Shown piece by piece: positions 24,838 through 34,378 of a stretch of DNA of 64,000 nt (positions are counted from its first letter, which is position 1; each line of letters begins with the position of its first letter). A program made the translations under genes and the position numbers. This DNA comes from Cephaloticoccus sp. GTDB taxonomy: Bacteria; Verrucomicrobiota; Verrucomicrobiia; Opitutales; Opitutaceae. The DNA lies in assembly GCA_030833445.1 (NCBI GenBank), contig JAURHD010000014.1:1-64000 (forward strand). Reading direction: 5' to 3'. The notes beneath the pieces were generated by a model that was not told the DNA's origin, did not search any database, and saw nothing but the letters and a program-made list of their open reading frames with translations.

Positions 24838-27381
24838 ATGGTCCCGAATGAACTGCCCATTTACGAACTGGAAGCGCCCATGGTCGCGGCCTTGCGGTCG
24901 CAGGGCCGGTTGGTCGTGCAGGCTCCAACGGGTTCGGGCAAATCTACCCAGCTACCCCAAATTCTACTAAAACATGGATTTGCTGAAACGGGTCAGGTCG
25001 TGGTTTTGCAGCCACGCCGGTTGGCGACCCGGATGCTGGCCAAGCGGGTTGCCGAGGAATTGGGATCACCGGTCGGCGGATTAGTCGGCTATCAGATCCG
25101 ACTGGAGGCCAAGGTTTCTGCGCAAACCAAGATTCGTTTTGTGACCGAAGGCGTGCTGTTACGACAGATGTCATTTGATGCCCTGCTATCCGGGATCGCG
25201 GTCATCGTGTTTGATGAATTTCACGAGCGTCACCTTTATGGGGATATCACGCTGGCGCGTGCCCTGCAGATACAGCAAACCACGCGCCCTGATTTGAAGA
25301 TCATCGTGATGTCAGCGACTTTGGACACGGTGGTTTTGAATACCTATCTCGCACCTTGTGAGGTCCTGACATCGGAAGGGCGCACCTTTCCAGTGGAGAT
25401 CGAATATTTGTCCAAGGCGGTAAATTTTGAAAGCGATCCGGTTTGGGATATTGCAGCCCGGGAATGCGCGCGGATCGCACCGGTGACAGCCGGTGACTTG
25501 TTGGTTTTTATGCCGGGAGCCTTTGAGATCAGCCGAACAATTCAGGCCATTCAGGCAAATAGATTACTCCGTGACTTTGATTGTCTCCCTTTGCATGGGG
25601 AATTACCACCTGAGCAACAGGATCGCGCGGTAGAACGAAGCCGCACGCGCAAGATCATCGTTTCGACCAATGTGGCCGAAACCTCACTGACGATTGATGG
25701 GGTCACTGCGGTGATCGACAGCGGCCTGGCGCGCATGGCGAAATTTGATCCGCATCGGGGCATAAATACTTTACTCATCGAAAAAATATCAGCGGCGAGT
25801 GCAGATCAGCGCACCGGTCGGGCGGGGCGCACCGCAGCGGGAGTGGGTATTCGCCTTTGGACCGAACGGGAGCATGGGCAACGGGCTTTGCAGGAATTGC
25901 CCGAGGTCAAACGGCTGGATTTGGCCGAAGTCGTGCTCACATTGAAGGCGAGTGGCATTGATGACGTGGCCGGGTTTCCTTGGATTGAAAGTCCTGACTC
26001 AAAGGCATTGGAGAAGGCCGAGACATTGTTGCGTGATCTGGGGGCCTTGGAGGGAAAGCAAAACGGAATAACGGAAACCGGTCGTAAGATGCTCCGCTTT
26101 CCCCTGCATCCGCGTTATGCGCGCATGCTGTTGGAGGCACAGTTACGTGACTGTGTGCGGCCAGTGGCCTTGATGGCGGCCCTGACCCAGGGTCGTAATT
26201 TTTTGCTCCGGGGTGTTGCCAAATCCATTGAGCAGAGCCGGGAGGATGCACTGGGTGAGGAACATGCGAGTGATTTCCTGCTGTTAATGCGGGCGTGGCA
26301 GGAGGCGGATAAGGCGGGATACCGGATTGAATTTTGCCGCGATTTAGGCATTCATGCGCAAGGCGCGCGACAAGTCGGGCCACTTTTTCAGCAATTCTTG
26401 AAAATTGCCGAAAAAGAAGGGCTGAACATTGGTGATCGCGGGGTTGATGTGGTCGCAGTGCGAAAATGTGTGCTGGCTGGTTTTTCGGATCAAGTGGCCA
26501 AGCGACTCGATGCCGGAACCCTGCGTTGCGAATTGGTGCACGGCCGGCGTGGCATGCTGGCGCGGGAAAGTGTAATACAAAAAGCGGTCCTGCTGGTGGC
26601 AGCAGAAATCACGGAAGTCGGGGGCCGGGGTGGTGAGGTCAATGTGCTGCTTAATTTGGCTACAGAGATTGAAGAATCATGGTTGGGAGAACTCTTTCCG
26701 TCGGATTATCATACCACGGACAGAGTCGTTTTTGATGAAACCGCCAAGCGGGTGATTGTGCGCAAGGAACGACGGTTTCGGGACCTCGTGATCGAAGCGA
26801 AAGTGAGCGGTGGCGAGGTGCCATTGGATGCCGCTGCAGGGCTGTTGGCCAAGGAAGTGCTGAGCGGACGAATCAAGCTCGAAGCTTGGGATGAGGTGGT
26901 AGAGCAATGGATTACCCGAGTGAATCGCTTGGCGGAATGGTTTCCCGAACTTGAAGTCAGCCCAATCACCGAGGAGGACCGCCCGATGCTGATTGAGCAG
27001 ATTTGCCACGGCGAATTGTCGGTGAAGGCGCTGAGAGATAAACCAGTGATGCCGGTTTTGCGTGAGTGGCTCCGTCCTGAACAGCTGGCGGTGCTCGACA
27101 CTTACCTGCCAGAGCGGCTGACGATGGCGAACGGCCGGAAATCGCGGATTGAATATCGCACGGAGGGACCGCCGATTCTCAGTGCGCGCATTCAGGAACT
27201 CTACGGCATCGAGGGAAAGTTCACGCTCGGCCAAGGCCGGGTGCCGGTGAAAATCCAAGTGCTGGCGCCGAATCAGCGACCGATTCAGGTGACCGATGAC
27301 TTGACGAATTTCTGGCGTGAACAGTATCCGAAAGTGAAGGCGGAATTATCGCGGCGATATCCGCGACACGAGTGGCGTTAA
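24838..27381 (+). CDS. hrpB: DEAH-box ATP-dependent helicase HrpB
   Basis: An 847-residue RNA/DNA helicase of the HrpB type. Motif I is APTGSGKSTQLP (about residues 29-40), motif II VFDEFHERH is the DExH box, motif III is MSATLD, motif V is TNVAETSLTIDGV and motif VI DQRTGRAGRTAAG. A helicase-associated winged-helix/ratchet region follows. The C-terminal HrpB_C-type domain is recognisable from ILSARIQELYGIEG, RVPVKIQVLAPNQRPIQVTDD and FWREQYPKV up to the end. Length and this domain distinguish it from the longer HrpA. Its cellular role is poorly defined in bacteria. It begins with an ATG (MVPNELPIYELEA). Confidence 0.93.
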   Translation: MVPNELPIYELEAPMVAALRSQGRLVVQAPTGSGKSTQLPQILLKHGFAETGQVVVLQPRRLATRMLAKRVAEELGSPVGGLVGYQIRLEAKVSAQTKIRFVTEGVLLRQMSFDALLSGIAVIVFDEFHERHLYGDITLARALQIQQTTRPDLKIIVMSATLDTVVLNTYLAPCEVLTSEGRTFPVEIEYLSKAVNFESDPVWDIAARECARIAPVTAGDLLVFMPGAFEISRTIQAIQANRLLRDFDCLPLHGELPPEQQDRAVERSRTRKIIVSTNVAETSLTIDGVTAVIDSGLARMAKFDPHRGINTLLIEKISAASADQRTGRAGRTAAGVGIRLWTEREHGQRALQELPEVKRLDLAEVVLTLKASGIDDVAGFPWIESPDSKALEKAETLLRDLGALEGKQNGITETGRKMLRFPLHPRYARMLLEAQLRDCVRPVALMAALTQGRNFLLRGVAKSIEQSREDALGEEHASDFLLLMRAWQEADKAGYRIEFCRDLGIHAQGARQVGPLFQQFLKIAEKEGLNIGDRGVDVVAVRKCVLAGFSDQVAKRLDAGTLRCELVHGRRGMLARESVIQKAVLLVAAEITEVGGRGGEVNVLLNLATEIEESWLGELFPSDYHTTDRVVFDETAKRVIVRKERRFRDLVIEAKVSGGEVPLDAAAGLLAKEVLSGRIKLEAWDEVVEQWITRVNRLAEWFPELEVSPITEEDRPMLIEQICHGELSVKALRDKPVMPVLREWLRPEQLAVLDTYLPERLTMANGRKSRIEYRTEGPPILSARIQELYGIEGKFTLGQGRVPVKIQVLAPNQRPIQVTDDLTNFWREQYPKVKAELSRRYPRHEWR

Positions 27382-27402
27382 GAGAGCGGTCCTCCGAGCG
27401 GA

Positions 27403-29349
27403 CTACTTTTTCTTTTTCTTCCGGCCGGTGGCGCGCTCGATATTGAGGTAGGTCTTGTTGAGCATCTGACTTTCGTAGAGCTCCAGCAGGCGGACGCCTT
27501 CCCGGGGTTTAATCAAGTCACTGCGGGTGGCGGCATCGATCTGCACCTTCATTTTACGGCAAAGATCGTCCTGCTTGTATTGCACGCCCTCGATGACATC
27601 GCCGATGCGGCTGCCGTTGAGGGTTTCTTCAATGTAGAAACCGTTCTCTTCATCATCTTCGAGGAACACGTGCACCTCATTGACGCGGCCAAAGAGATTG
27701 TGGAGATCGCCCATAATGTCCTGATAAGCACCGGTCAGGAACACTCCAAGATAGTAGGGTTTATTGTTCAACGGGTGCAGCTGGACGTAATCCTTCACAT
27801 CCTGCAGATCGATGAAACTGTTGATCTTGCCGTCGGAGTCGCAGGTAATGTCTACCAAGATCGCGTTGACCGAGGGTCTTTCGGTCAGACGATGCAGCGG
27901 TGCGACGGGGAAGAGTTGCTTCAGTGCCCAGTGATCGAGCAGGGATTGAAAGACGGAGAAGTTGCAGACGTATTGGTCGGCGAGGAGTTTGTTCAGCTCG
28001 TGCAGTTCTTCGGGCACATAACCGGCGCTGCTGGTTTCGCGGGCCAGTTGCTCGCAGATCTGCCAGAAAAGTTGTTCGGCCGCCGCCCGGTTCTCGAGGT
28101 CGAGGTAACCGAGATTGAAGAGTGAAAAGGCTTCCTCTTTCTTTTGCACGGCATCGTGAAACCGTTCCAGACGCCCGAGTTTCGAGCGATTGCGCAGCAT
28201 CACCTCGAGGTCGGTGACGATCTTGTGTTTTTGCTTCGGCTGATGTTTTTTGCCGAGGGATTCACGCTTGTTTATGCGTTCGAAAACCTCGACGACCAAC
28301 ATGGAGTGGGGGGCTACCACGGCGCGACCTGATTCACTGACGATGTCCGGCACCTTGACACTGGATGCGTTACAGATTTCGCGAATATTGGACACCACAT
28401 CGCGGGCATATTCCGCCATGGTGTAGTTCATCGACGACTCATAGTTCGTGCGAGAACCGTCGTAATCGATACCGAGTCCACCGCCGACATCGAGCAAGCC
28501 CATGGGGAAGCCCATCTTGGCCAGCTGGCAGTAAAAGCGGGAGGCCTCGATCACGGCGTTCTTGATCGTGATGATGTTTGGCACTTGGGAACCGATGTGG
28601 AAATGCACCAAGCGCAGGCAGGATTGCAATTTGGCGGCCTTGAGCTTTTCGCAGGCAAAAAGGATTTCGGCGGTATTGAGGCCGAACTTGGCGTTGTCAC
28701 CAGTCGACATCGCCCATTTGCCTTCCCCTCGTGTCTGGAGTTTGGCGCGAAAGCCAATCATGGGTTCAACTCCGGTTTCCTCGGCCAGACGAATGATATC
28801 GTCCAATTCCGCCAACTGTTCGACCACGATAATGATCTGTTTGCCAAGTTTACGCCCCATCAGCGCCAAGCGGATGTAATCGAGGTCCTTGTAGCCGTTG
28901 CAGATGATGAGACGCTCGGTGCCCTCATGCATGGCGATGGCTATCATCAATTCGGGCTTGGAACCCGCCTCGAGGCCATAATTGAACTCTTTGCCGGCTT
29001 CGACAATCTCATCGACCACCTCCCGGAGTTGATTGACCTTGATGGGGAAGACGCCGCGATACTCGCCTTGGTAGTCCTCATCTTCGATTGCTTTGCGAAA
29101 AACCCCGTTCAGCTGGGTGACCCGATGGCGCAGCAAATCCTGAAAACGAATGACCATGGGCGCCTTGAGTCCCATGTCCACGGCCTCCTGCACCACGTCG
29201 AGAATGCGGATATCCCGTTCGTCGCCCAAGGGTTGCACGGTGGCAAAGCCATCGCTATCAACGGAAAAGTGACCGGAGCCCCAGCGTTTGAACCCATAGA
29301 GTTCCTCGGACTTGGCGGCGGACCAGGCGGTGGTGGATTTGCTTTTCAA
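27403..29349 (-). CDS. speA: Biosynthetic arginine decarboxylase
   Basis: A 648-residue PLP enzyme of the alanine-racemase-fold group that makes agmatine from arginine for polyamine synthesis. The N-terminal WSAAKSEELYGFKRWGSGHF, the PLP-lysine segment YRGVFPIKVNQ (about residues 96-106), the HFHIGSQVPN loop and the glycine-rich LLDVGGGLGIDYDGS phosphate-binding region are all SpeA-like. The SESGRAVVAPHS segment and the length (SpeA about 630-660) separate it from the shorter diaminopimelate decarboxylase. It ends with a lysine-rich tail (GRKKKKK). No ubiquitous neighbour of the pathway (speB) is seen in the window. Confidence 0.96.
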   Translation of the reverse strand: MKSKSTTAWSAAKSEELYGFKRWGSGHFSVDSDGFATVQPLGDERDIRILDVVQEAVDMGLKAPMVIRFQDLLRHRVTQLNGVFRKAIEDEDYQGEYRGVFPIKVNQLREVVDEIVEAGKEFNYGLEAGSKPELMIAIAMHEGTERLIICNGYKDLDYIRLALMGRKLGKQIIIVVEQLAELDDIIRLAEETGVEPMIGFRAKLQTRGEGKWAMSTGDNAKFGLNTAEILFACEKLKAAKLQSCLRLVHFHIGSQVPNIITIKNAVIEASRFYCQLAKMGFPMGLLDVGGGLGIDYDGSRTNYESSMNYTMAEYARDVVSNIREICNASSVKVPDIVSESGRAVVAPHSMLVVEVFERINKRESLGKKHQPKQKHKIVTDLEVMLRNRSKLGRLERFHDAVQKKEEAFSLFNLGYLDLENRAAAEQLFWQICEQLARETSSAGYVPEELHELNKLLADQYVCNFSVFQSLLDHWALKQLFPVAPLHRLTERPSVNAILVDITCDSDGKINSFIDLQDVKDYVQLHPLNNKPYYLGVFLTGAYQDIMGDLHNLFGRVNEVHVFLEDDEENGFYIEETLNGSRIGDVIEGVQYKQDDLCRKMKVQIDAATRSDLIKPREGVRLLELYESQMLNKTYLNIERATGRKKKKK

Positions 29350-29403
29350 CGGGAGGGTGTGGGGGAGTTATGGGCTTGCTTTTAATTAAGCGGAATCAGT
29401 TAG

Positions 29404-29787
29404 ATGCGTGTTTTCTTTTTTCAAAACCACCAACACGCAATGCCGAAAATGTCACTATTGACCGACGCCTCCCTTTTTATCGCCCAAACCGCCCCCGCTC
29501 CAGGCCCCCAATCACTCTTGGGCGGCATGCTGCCCATCATCCTGCTATTCGCGGCGATGTATTTCCTGATGATTGCGCCCCAGCGCAAGAAACAGAAGGC
29601 GCACGATAAGATGCTGTCAGAGCTGACCAGTGGTGACGATATTGTGACAAGCGGCGGAATTTACGGCCAAATTACCAACGTCAAGGATGACCGCTTCGTG
29701 GTTCGGATCGCGGATAACACCAAAATCGAAGTCGGCAAATCGTTCGTCAGTGCCGTGGTGCGCAAGGCCGGGGCCGAGAAAAGCTAA
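29404..29787 (+). CDS. yajC: Preprotein translocase subunit YajC
   Basis: A small single-pass membrane protein of the Sec accessory complex. The membrane helix GGMLPIILLFAAMYFLMIAPQ (about 40-60) followed by RKKQKAHDKMLSELTSGDDIVTSGG is the family signature, and the C-terminal beta domain ends at about residue 120. Two starts are possible: ATG 29404 (127 aa) or the in-frame ATG 29440 (MPKMSLLTD), which gives a more usual length of about 115. The secDF gene follows 71 bp downstream, the standard yajC-secDF order. Confidence 0.93.
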   Translation: MRVFFFQNHQHAMPKMSLLTDASLFIAQTAPAPGPQSLLGGMLPIILLFAAMYFLMIAPQRKKQKAHDKMLSELTSGDDIVTSGGIYGQITNVKDDRFVVRIADNTKIEVGKSFVSAVVRKAGAEKS

Positions 29788-29858
29788 ATTATCGCCAGTC
29801 TTTCGCTTGGCCCGTAGCGTTAGGCGCTCCGGGCCCGTTCATTTAACCCAACATACAC

Positions 29859-32408
29859 ATGCTCAGACGCAACCTCTGGAAGCTTATCCTCAGCCTCGCC
29901 ATCATGGGCTGGGCCGTGGCCACGCTACTACCCCTCAACGACCGACCGTTCCCCGAATACATCAAGTCGCAGGCGACGGCAAACAAGGCCGAGTTCAACC
30001 GTTTGGTTGACGAAGCCGCTGCCATGGCGGCGGCTGGACAAGCTCCCAGTGAGTTTGTCGCACTGAAGCGTATCGGCGCGGAACGGAAGATCGATCTCGC
30101 CCAATATTTTCCTGAGGTGCGCTTCGAAGCGAAGATGCGTAATATCGAGAAGCGCAATGACATCCTGTTGAACGAAATGCTCAAGCAGGCGAAGAGCCCT
30201 TTGCAATACGGTCTCGATTTGCGCGGAGGAGTGGCTTTCACCCTCGAGGTGGATGAAAAGGCCGCCGGCGCGGACAGCTTGCAAGACCGCAAGGAGAAAC
30301 TCGACAAGGCGATCGAGATCATAGGCCAACGCATCAACGCATTTGGCGTTACCGAGCCGGTCATCCGTCCGGTGGGCAATAATCGCATCGAGGTTCAGTT
30401 GCCCGGAGTTAGCACCAAGGACAACCCCGAGGTGGTGGACAATGTCAAGAAACCGGCCCGTCTCGATTTCCGATTGGTTCATCCATCGATCACCCCGCAA
30501 ATGACGGATGCCGTCCCGCCGGGTTACGAGATGATGACTCTGGATTACGAAGGGCAACGCGGCGAATCCTCCACGGAGGAAGTTTACGTAAAACGCATCC
30601 CGGAAATGACCGGCGAGATGATCGAGAATGCTTTTGCCCGCCCTGATATTTACGGCAAACCCGAGGTTATCCTGCAGTTTACCAATGATGGCAAAGCCCG
30701 CTTTGCCGAGGTAACCCGGGAAATCGCCGAGGGCGGCCAGAAGGCTGGCAGCATTGGTCGTTTGGCCATCGTGCTGGATGGAAAACTTTATTCCGCCCCG
30801 AGTGTGCGGGAAGAAATCGATAGCGACAGTGCACAGATCACCGGCAACTTCAGTGAACGTGAAGCCCTCAATCTGGCCAACGTGCTGAACAACCCGCTCG
30901 ACCTGCCCCTGATCATCAAGGAGCAATATGAGGTTACTCCTTCGCTCGCGGCTGACGCGGTTTCGAGTGGGATCAAGGCCTCCATCATCGGCACCGTCCT
31001 GGTGGCCGCATTCATGATCACCTACTATACGGTGGGTGGTTTGATCGCCGTCGTCACCTTGGCGGTAAATTTACTGATCATCGTGGGCGTAATGGCCAGC
31101 ATCGGCGCCACCATGACGCTTCCCGGTATTGCCGGCATCGTGCTCACGGTCGGCATGGCGGTGGATGCGAACATCCTGATTTTCGAGCGCATGCGCGAGG
31201 AACTCAATCTCGGCAAAAGCCTGCCGGCCGCGGTCAGTGCCGGCTACGACAAGGCATTCACCACCATTATCGATGCACACCTGACTCAACTCGCGATTTG
31301 TGCGGTAATGATCGGGTTGGGCAGTGGTCCAATCAAGGGCTTCGGGGTTACCCTCGCCATCGGTGTTTTTTCCACGATGTTCTCCGTATTGATTACCGGT
31401 CACTTCCTCACGGAATGGCTGGTGGATAAGAACATTATCAAGAAGTTCCCCATGATGTCCTTCATCAAGTCCATCAAGATGGACTTTTTGAAATATGCCC
31501 GGCCGGCATTTATCGTTTCCTGGCTGATCGTGCTGATCGGCGTGGGGATGGTATTTTCGAAAGGTGACAAGATCTACGGCATTGATTTCGCCGGTGGCGA
31601 TTCCATCACCGTTGATTTCAAGGAGCGGGTAAGTTCCGCCCAGATCCGTGAAGTAGCCCGGGCCAACAATCTCGGGGAGGTTAATCCCATTTATGTAAGC
31701 GAACTCGGCACGGGCCACGAAACGCTCCGAATCGAGACGGCCTACGACAAATCGGCCGAGGCATTGGCGGCGATCATCAAGGCTTACCCAAATGCCGGAC
31801 TCGAAAAGATCGGCGAGAACCGTATCGGGCCTGCGATAGGTGAGGAAATCCAATGGAATGCACTGAAGGCACTCTCCTGGTCGATGCTCATTGTGTTGGC
31901 CTACATCGCACTGCGCTTCGAATTCGGTTTTGGCATCGGTGCGGTGGTGGCCTCGGTTCACGACATTCTGATGACGATTGGCATCTTCGTGCTTTTTGGA
32001 TATCAATTCTCCGCGCCGATGGTGGCGGCCATCCTCTGTATCGCCGGTTATTCGATCAATGACACCATCGTGGTCTTCGACCGTATTCGGGAGGAATTAA
32101 AGCTTAACCCGAACACCCGCTTGCGCGAAGTAGTGAACATGGCCATCCACCGGGTGTTTGCCCGGTCCCTCATGACCAGTATCACAACCTTGCTGGCTGC
32201 CTCTGCCCTCTATGTTTTCGGCACCGGCGTGCTCAAGGATCTCTCGTTCACCTTCATCGTGGGTATCATCACCGGCACCTTCTCCTCCATCTTCATCGCT
32301 TCCCCGGTATTTTTCTGGTGGCACAAGGGCGATCGTAAACATGTGGAGGCGCACGCCGATGTTGCGCCGAAATACGAATGGACCGGGTCCAGTAAGGCAT
32401 CAGAGTAA
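29859..32408 (+). CDS. secDF: Fused protein-export translocase SecDF
   Basis: An 849-residue fusion of SecD and SecF, which uses the proton-motive force to help pull translocating proteins across the inner membrane. The N-terminal helix is followed by the SecD signature YGLDLRGGVAFTLEVD (about 114-129), a large periplasmic P1 domain and six helices (VLVAAFMITYYTVGG... onward). The SecF half starts near residue 530 with its own helix, GIDFAGGDSITVDF and six more helices including SINDTIVVFDRIREE. Fused SecDF occurs in several phyla. It sits between yajC and recJ; the first half is about the length of stand-alone SecD. Confidence 0.97.
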   Translation: MLRRNLWKLILSLAIMGWAVATLLPLNDRPFPEYIKSQATANKAEFNRLVDEAAAMAAAGQAPSEFVALKRIGAERKIDLAQYFPEVRFEAKMRNIEKRNDILLNEMLKQAKSPLQYGLDLRGGVAFTLEVDEKAAGADSLQDRKEKLDKAIEIIGQRINAFGVTEPVIRPVGNNRIEVQLPGVSTKDNPEVVDNVKKPARLDFRLVHPSITPQMTDAVPPGYEMMTLDYEGQRGESSTEEVYVKRIPEMTGEMIENAFARPDIYGKPEVILQFTNDGKARFAEVTREIAEGGQKAGSIGRLAIVLDGKLYSAPSVREEIDSDSAQITGNFSEREALNLANVLNNPLDLPLIIKEQYEVTPSLAADAVSSGIKASIIGTVLVAAFMITYYTVGGLIAVVTLAVNLLIIVGVMASIGATMTLPGIAGIVLTVGMAVDANILIFERMREELNLGKSLPAAVSAGYDKAFTTIIDAHLTQLAICAVMIGLGSGPIKGFGVTLAIGVFSTMFSVLITGHFLTEWLVDKNIIKKFPMMSFIKSIKMDFLKYARPAFIVSWLIVLIGVGMVFSKGDKIYGIDFAGGDSITVDFKERVSSAQIREVARANNLGEVNPIYVSELGTGHETLRIETAYDKSAEALAAIIKAYPNAGLEKIGENRIGPAIGEEIQWNALKALSWSMLIVLAYIALRFEFGFGIGAVVASVHDILMTIGIFVLFGYQFSAPMVAAILCIAGYSINDTIVVFDRIREELKLNPNTRLREVVNMAIHRVFARSLMTSITTLLAASALYVFGTGVLKDLSFTFIVGIITGTFSSIFIASPVFFWWHKGDRKHVEAHADVAPKYEWTGSSKASE

Positions 32409-32431
32409 TCGCTCACGGGGCACTACGTTTG

Positions 32432-34159
32432 ATGCGCTGGACTTACACGCCGCCCTCGGCCGAGGAGGTCGAGGCGTTTAGCCAAAACGCGAAATTCAGT
32501 CGGGTTATGGCCGAGCTGTTGCTGCGTAATGGCCATCGAGATCCCGTTTTGGCAGAGACCTTTTTGGAACCCACTTTGGCTAGCTTGGGTGACCCGTTTA
32601 TCCTGCCCAACTTGGAAGCGGCAGCCAGCCGGTTGCGCCAAGCGGTGCTCGGTAATGAAGCCGTCGTGGTGCTGGGAGATTACGATGTGGATGGCGTGAG
32701 CAGCACAACCCTGCTGGTCGGAATTTTGCGCCGATTCGGCCTCAGCCCCCGGTTTGTTGTGCCGCGCCGGGCGGAGGATGGTTACGGCCTTTCCCGCAGT
32801 GCCATTGACCGGGCATTGGAGGGCGGTAAACCGCAGCTCTTCGTGGTGCTCGACTGTGGGACGAATTCGTTCGATGAGGTGGCTTACCTGATTGAGCAAA
32901 ATATCGATGTAGTGGTGGTGGACCATCATCGATCGAAGGAAGGAACCCTGAAGCAGGGAATCTTGGTCAATCCCCACGTTGATGGTGAAACTGGGGCCGT
33001 TCAGGAGGAATTGCGCAATCTTTGCACCGTGGGTCTGGTCTTCAAGCTGGCCCATGGTCTCATCAAGCAGTTGCGGCAGGAGAATCATCCGGTCGCATTG
33101 GATATCAAATTACGTGATGAGTTGGATTTGGTGGCACTCGGGACGGTGGCCGATCTGGTGCCACTCCTGGGTGAAAATCGCACACTCGCGAAGCACGGGC
33201 TACGCATCTTGCAGAATACCAGTCGTCCCGGTCTCAAAGCTCTGATGTCTGTGGCCGGGGTTCGTGAAGGTCAGGACATCACTCCGGTGGATATTTCTTT
33301 CCGTCTGGGGCCACGAATCAACGCCAGTGGGCGGCTCGCAGATGCCGCCCTTTCGGTTGAGTTGATGCTTAGTGCCGATGCCCGATTTAGTGCCGAAACG
33401 GCCCGGCAATTGAATGAGTTTAATCGGGAACGGCAGGATATTGAGCGTTTGATCACCGAAGACGCAGATCGGATGATTGAGTCCAGCTATGCCGATGACC
33501 AAGGGATTGTCCTCTATAGTGAGGATTGGCACCCGGGGGTGGTGGGCATTGTGGCGGGTCGAGTATCGCGAAAATACAATCGACCCTGCATCGTATTGGG
33601 CAATGATGGTGAGCTGGCCAAAGGGTCCGGTCGCAGTGTGAACAGAATAAATTTGGTCGAGGTGCTGGCAACTTGCAGTGAGCATTTGGATAGTTGGGGT
33701 GGCCATCCCATGGCCGTTGGCGTCGCGGTAAAGAAGGAGCATTTGGCTGCATTTCGTATCCGGTTCGCCGAAGCGGTTCGGGAATATGCGGGCAGTGACA
33801 TCGCCGAGGCGGAACTCGAAATCGCGGCCTGGTTGAGCCCGGATATGATCGGCGAGGCATTGATGATGGAACTGGACGCGCTACACCCCTTTGGGCAGGG
33901 GAATCCCGAACCTGTATTTGGAATTCGGGGCGTGGTTTTCCGTCAGTCTCCCGACGTCTTCAAGGATCTCCATTTCCGCTTTTGGTTTGATGGTGACAAC
34001 GGTCGGAGATTGCACGGGGTGGCATGGAAAATGGCCGACCGGGTGCCTCCCGCTCGTGAACCTGTGGATTTGGCCGTCAAATTGACCTGGAATCACTTCA
34101 ATGGACGCAAGTTGCTGCAACTGGAGTTGATAGACTGGCGCCCTTCAACCAAGAGCTGA
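32432..34159 (+). CDS. recJ: Single-stranded-DNA-specific exonuclease RecJ
   Basis: A 575-residue 5'-3' ssDNA exonuclease used in recombination and mismatch repair. The DHH-family motifs are present: LGDYDVDGVSSTTLL (motif I, about 76-90), LDCGTNS, VVVVDHHRSKEG (motif III), then the DHHA1 domain with INASGRLADAALSVELM, WHPGVVGIVAGRVSR, GSGRSVNRIN and the GGHPMAVGVAV signature. The C-terminal OB-fold is recognisable. I favour the ATG at 32432; the track start is the immediately preceding TTG. It follows secDF by 23 bp and may be on the same transcript. Confidence 0.96.
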   Translation: MRWTYTPPSAEEVEAFSQNAKFSRVMAELLLRNGHRDPVLAETFLEPTLASLGDPFILPNLEAAASRLRQAVLGNEAVVVLGDYDVDGVSSTTLLVGILRRFGLSPRFVVPRRAEDGYGLSRSAIDRALEGGKPQLFVVLDCGTNSFDEVAYLIEQNIDVVVVDHHRSKEGTLKQGILVNPHVDGETGAVQEELRNLCTVGLVFKLAHGLIKQLRQENHPVALDIKLRDELDLVALGTVADLVPLLGENRTLAKHGLRILQNTSRPGLKALMSVAGVREGQDITPVDISFRLGPRINASGRLADAALSVELMLSADARFSAETARQLNEFNRERQDIERLITEDADRMIESSYADDQGIVLYSEDWHPGVVGIVAGRVSRKYNRPCIVLGNDGELAKGSGRSVNRINLVEVLATCSEHLDSWGGHPMAVGVAVKKEHLAAFRIRFAEAVREYAGSDIAEAELEIAAWLSPDMIGEALMMELDALHPFGQGNPEPVFGIRGVVFRQSPDVFKDLHFRFWFDGDNGRRLHGVAWKMADRVPPAREPVDLAVKLTWNHFNGRKLLQLELIDWRPSTKS

Positions 34160-34244
34160 TCGGTGCACGCATGCGCTCCAATGGAATTCCTGCAAATTCA
34201 CGCTTGCCCTTTGGGGTCTCAATCTGCTTTTTCGCACCCTCCAC

Positions 34245-34321
34245 GCACCCGTAGCTCAATTGGATAGAGCGTCTGACTACGAATCAGAAGGTTTGGGGTT
34301 CAAGTCCCTACGGGTGCACCA
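34245..34321 (+). tRNA. tRNA-Arg (anticodon ACG)
   Basis: A complete cloverleaf. Acceptor stem GCACCCG/CGGGTGC, D-arm GCTC/GAGC, anticodon stem TCTGA/TCAGA with loop CTACGAA (anticodon ACG at 34279-34281, read as ICG), T-arm TGGGG/CCCTA with TTCAAGT loop, discriminator A, and CCA encoded in the genome (34319-34321). It decodes CGU/CGC/CGA arginine codons. It lies 85 bp after recJ and is followed by its own terminator. Confidence 0.97.
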
Positions 34322-34326
34322 CTTTT

Positions 34327-34362
34327 AAGCCACCAATGCATTGCATCGGTGGCTTATTTTTT
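34327..34362 (+). terminator. Rho-independent terminator after tRNA-Arg
   Basis: An 8-bp stem AAGCCACC (34327-34334) with GGTGGCTT (34348-34355) and a 13-base loop that contains the palindrome ATGCAT/TGCAT. It is followed by ATTTTTT. It starts five bases after the tRNA CCA and is placed to end the tRNA transcript. Confidence 0.85.
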
Positions 34363-34378
34363 GGCCACTATTGCGGGC

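Noticed and set aside
29928-30926. 332-aa minus-strand ORF opposite secDF
   Set aside because: Shadow of secDF; no own motifs.
31071-32006. 311-aa minus-strand ORF opposite secDF
   Set aside because: His/Asp-rich antisense translation of a helix-rich membrane gene; no own motifs.
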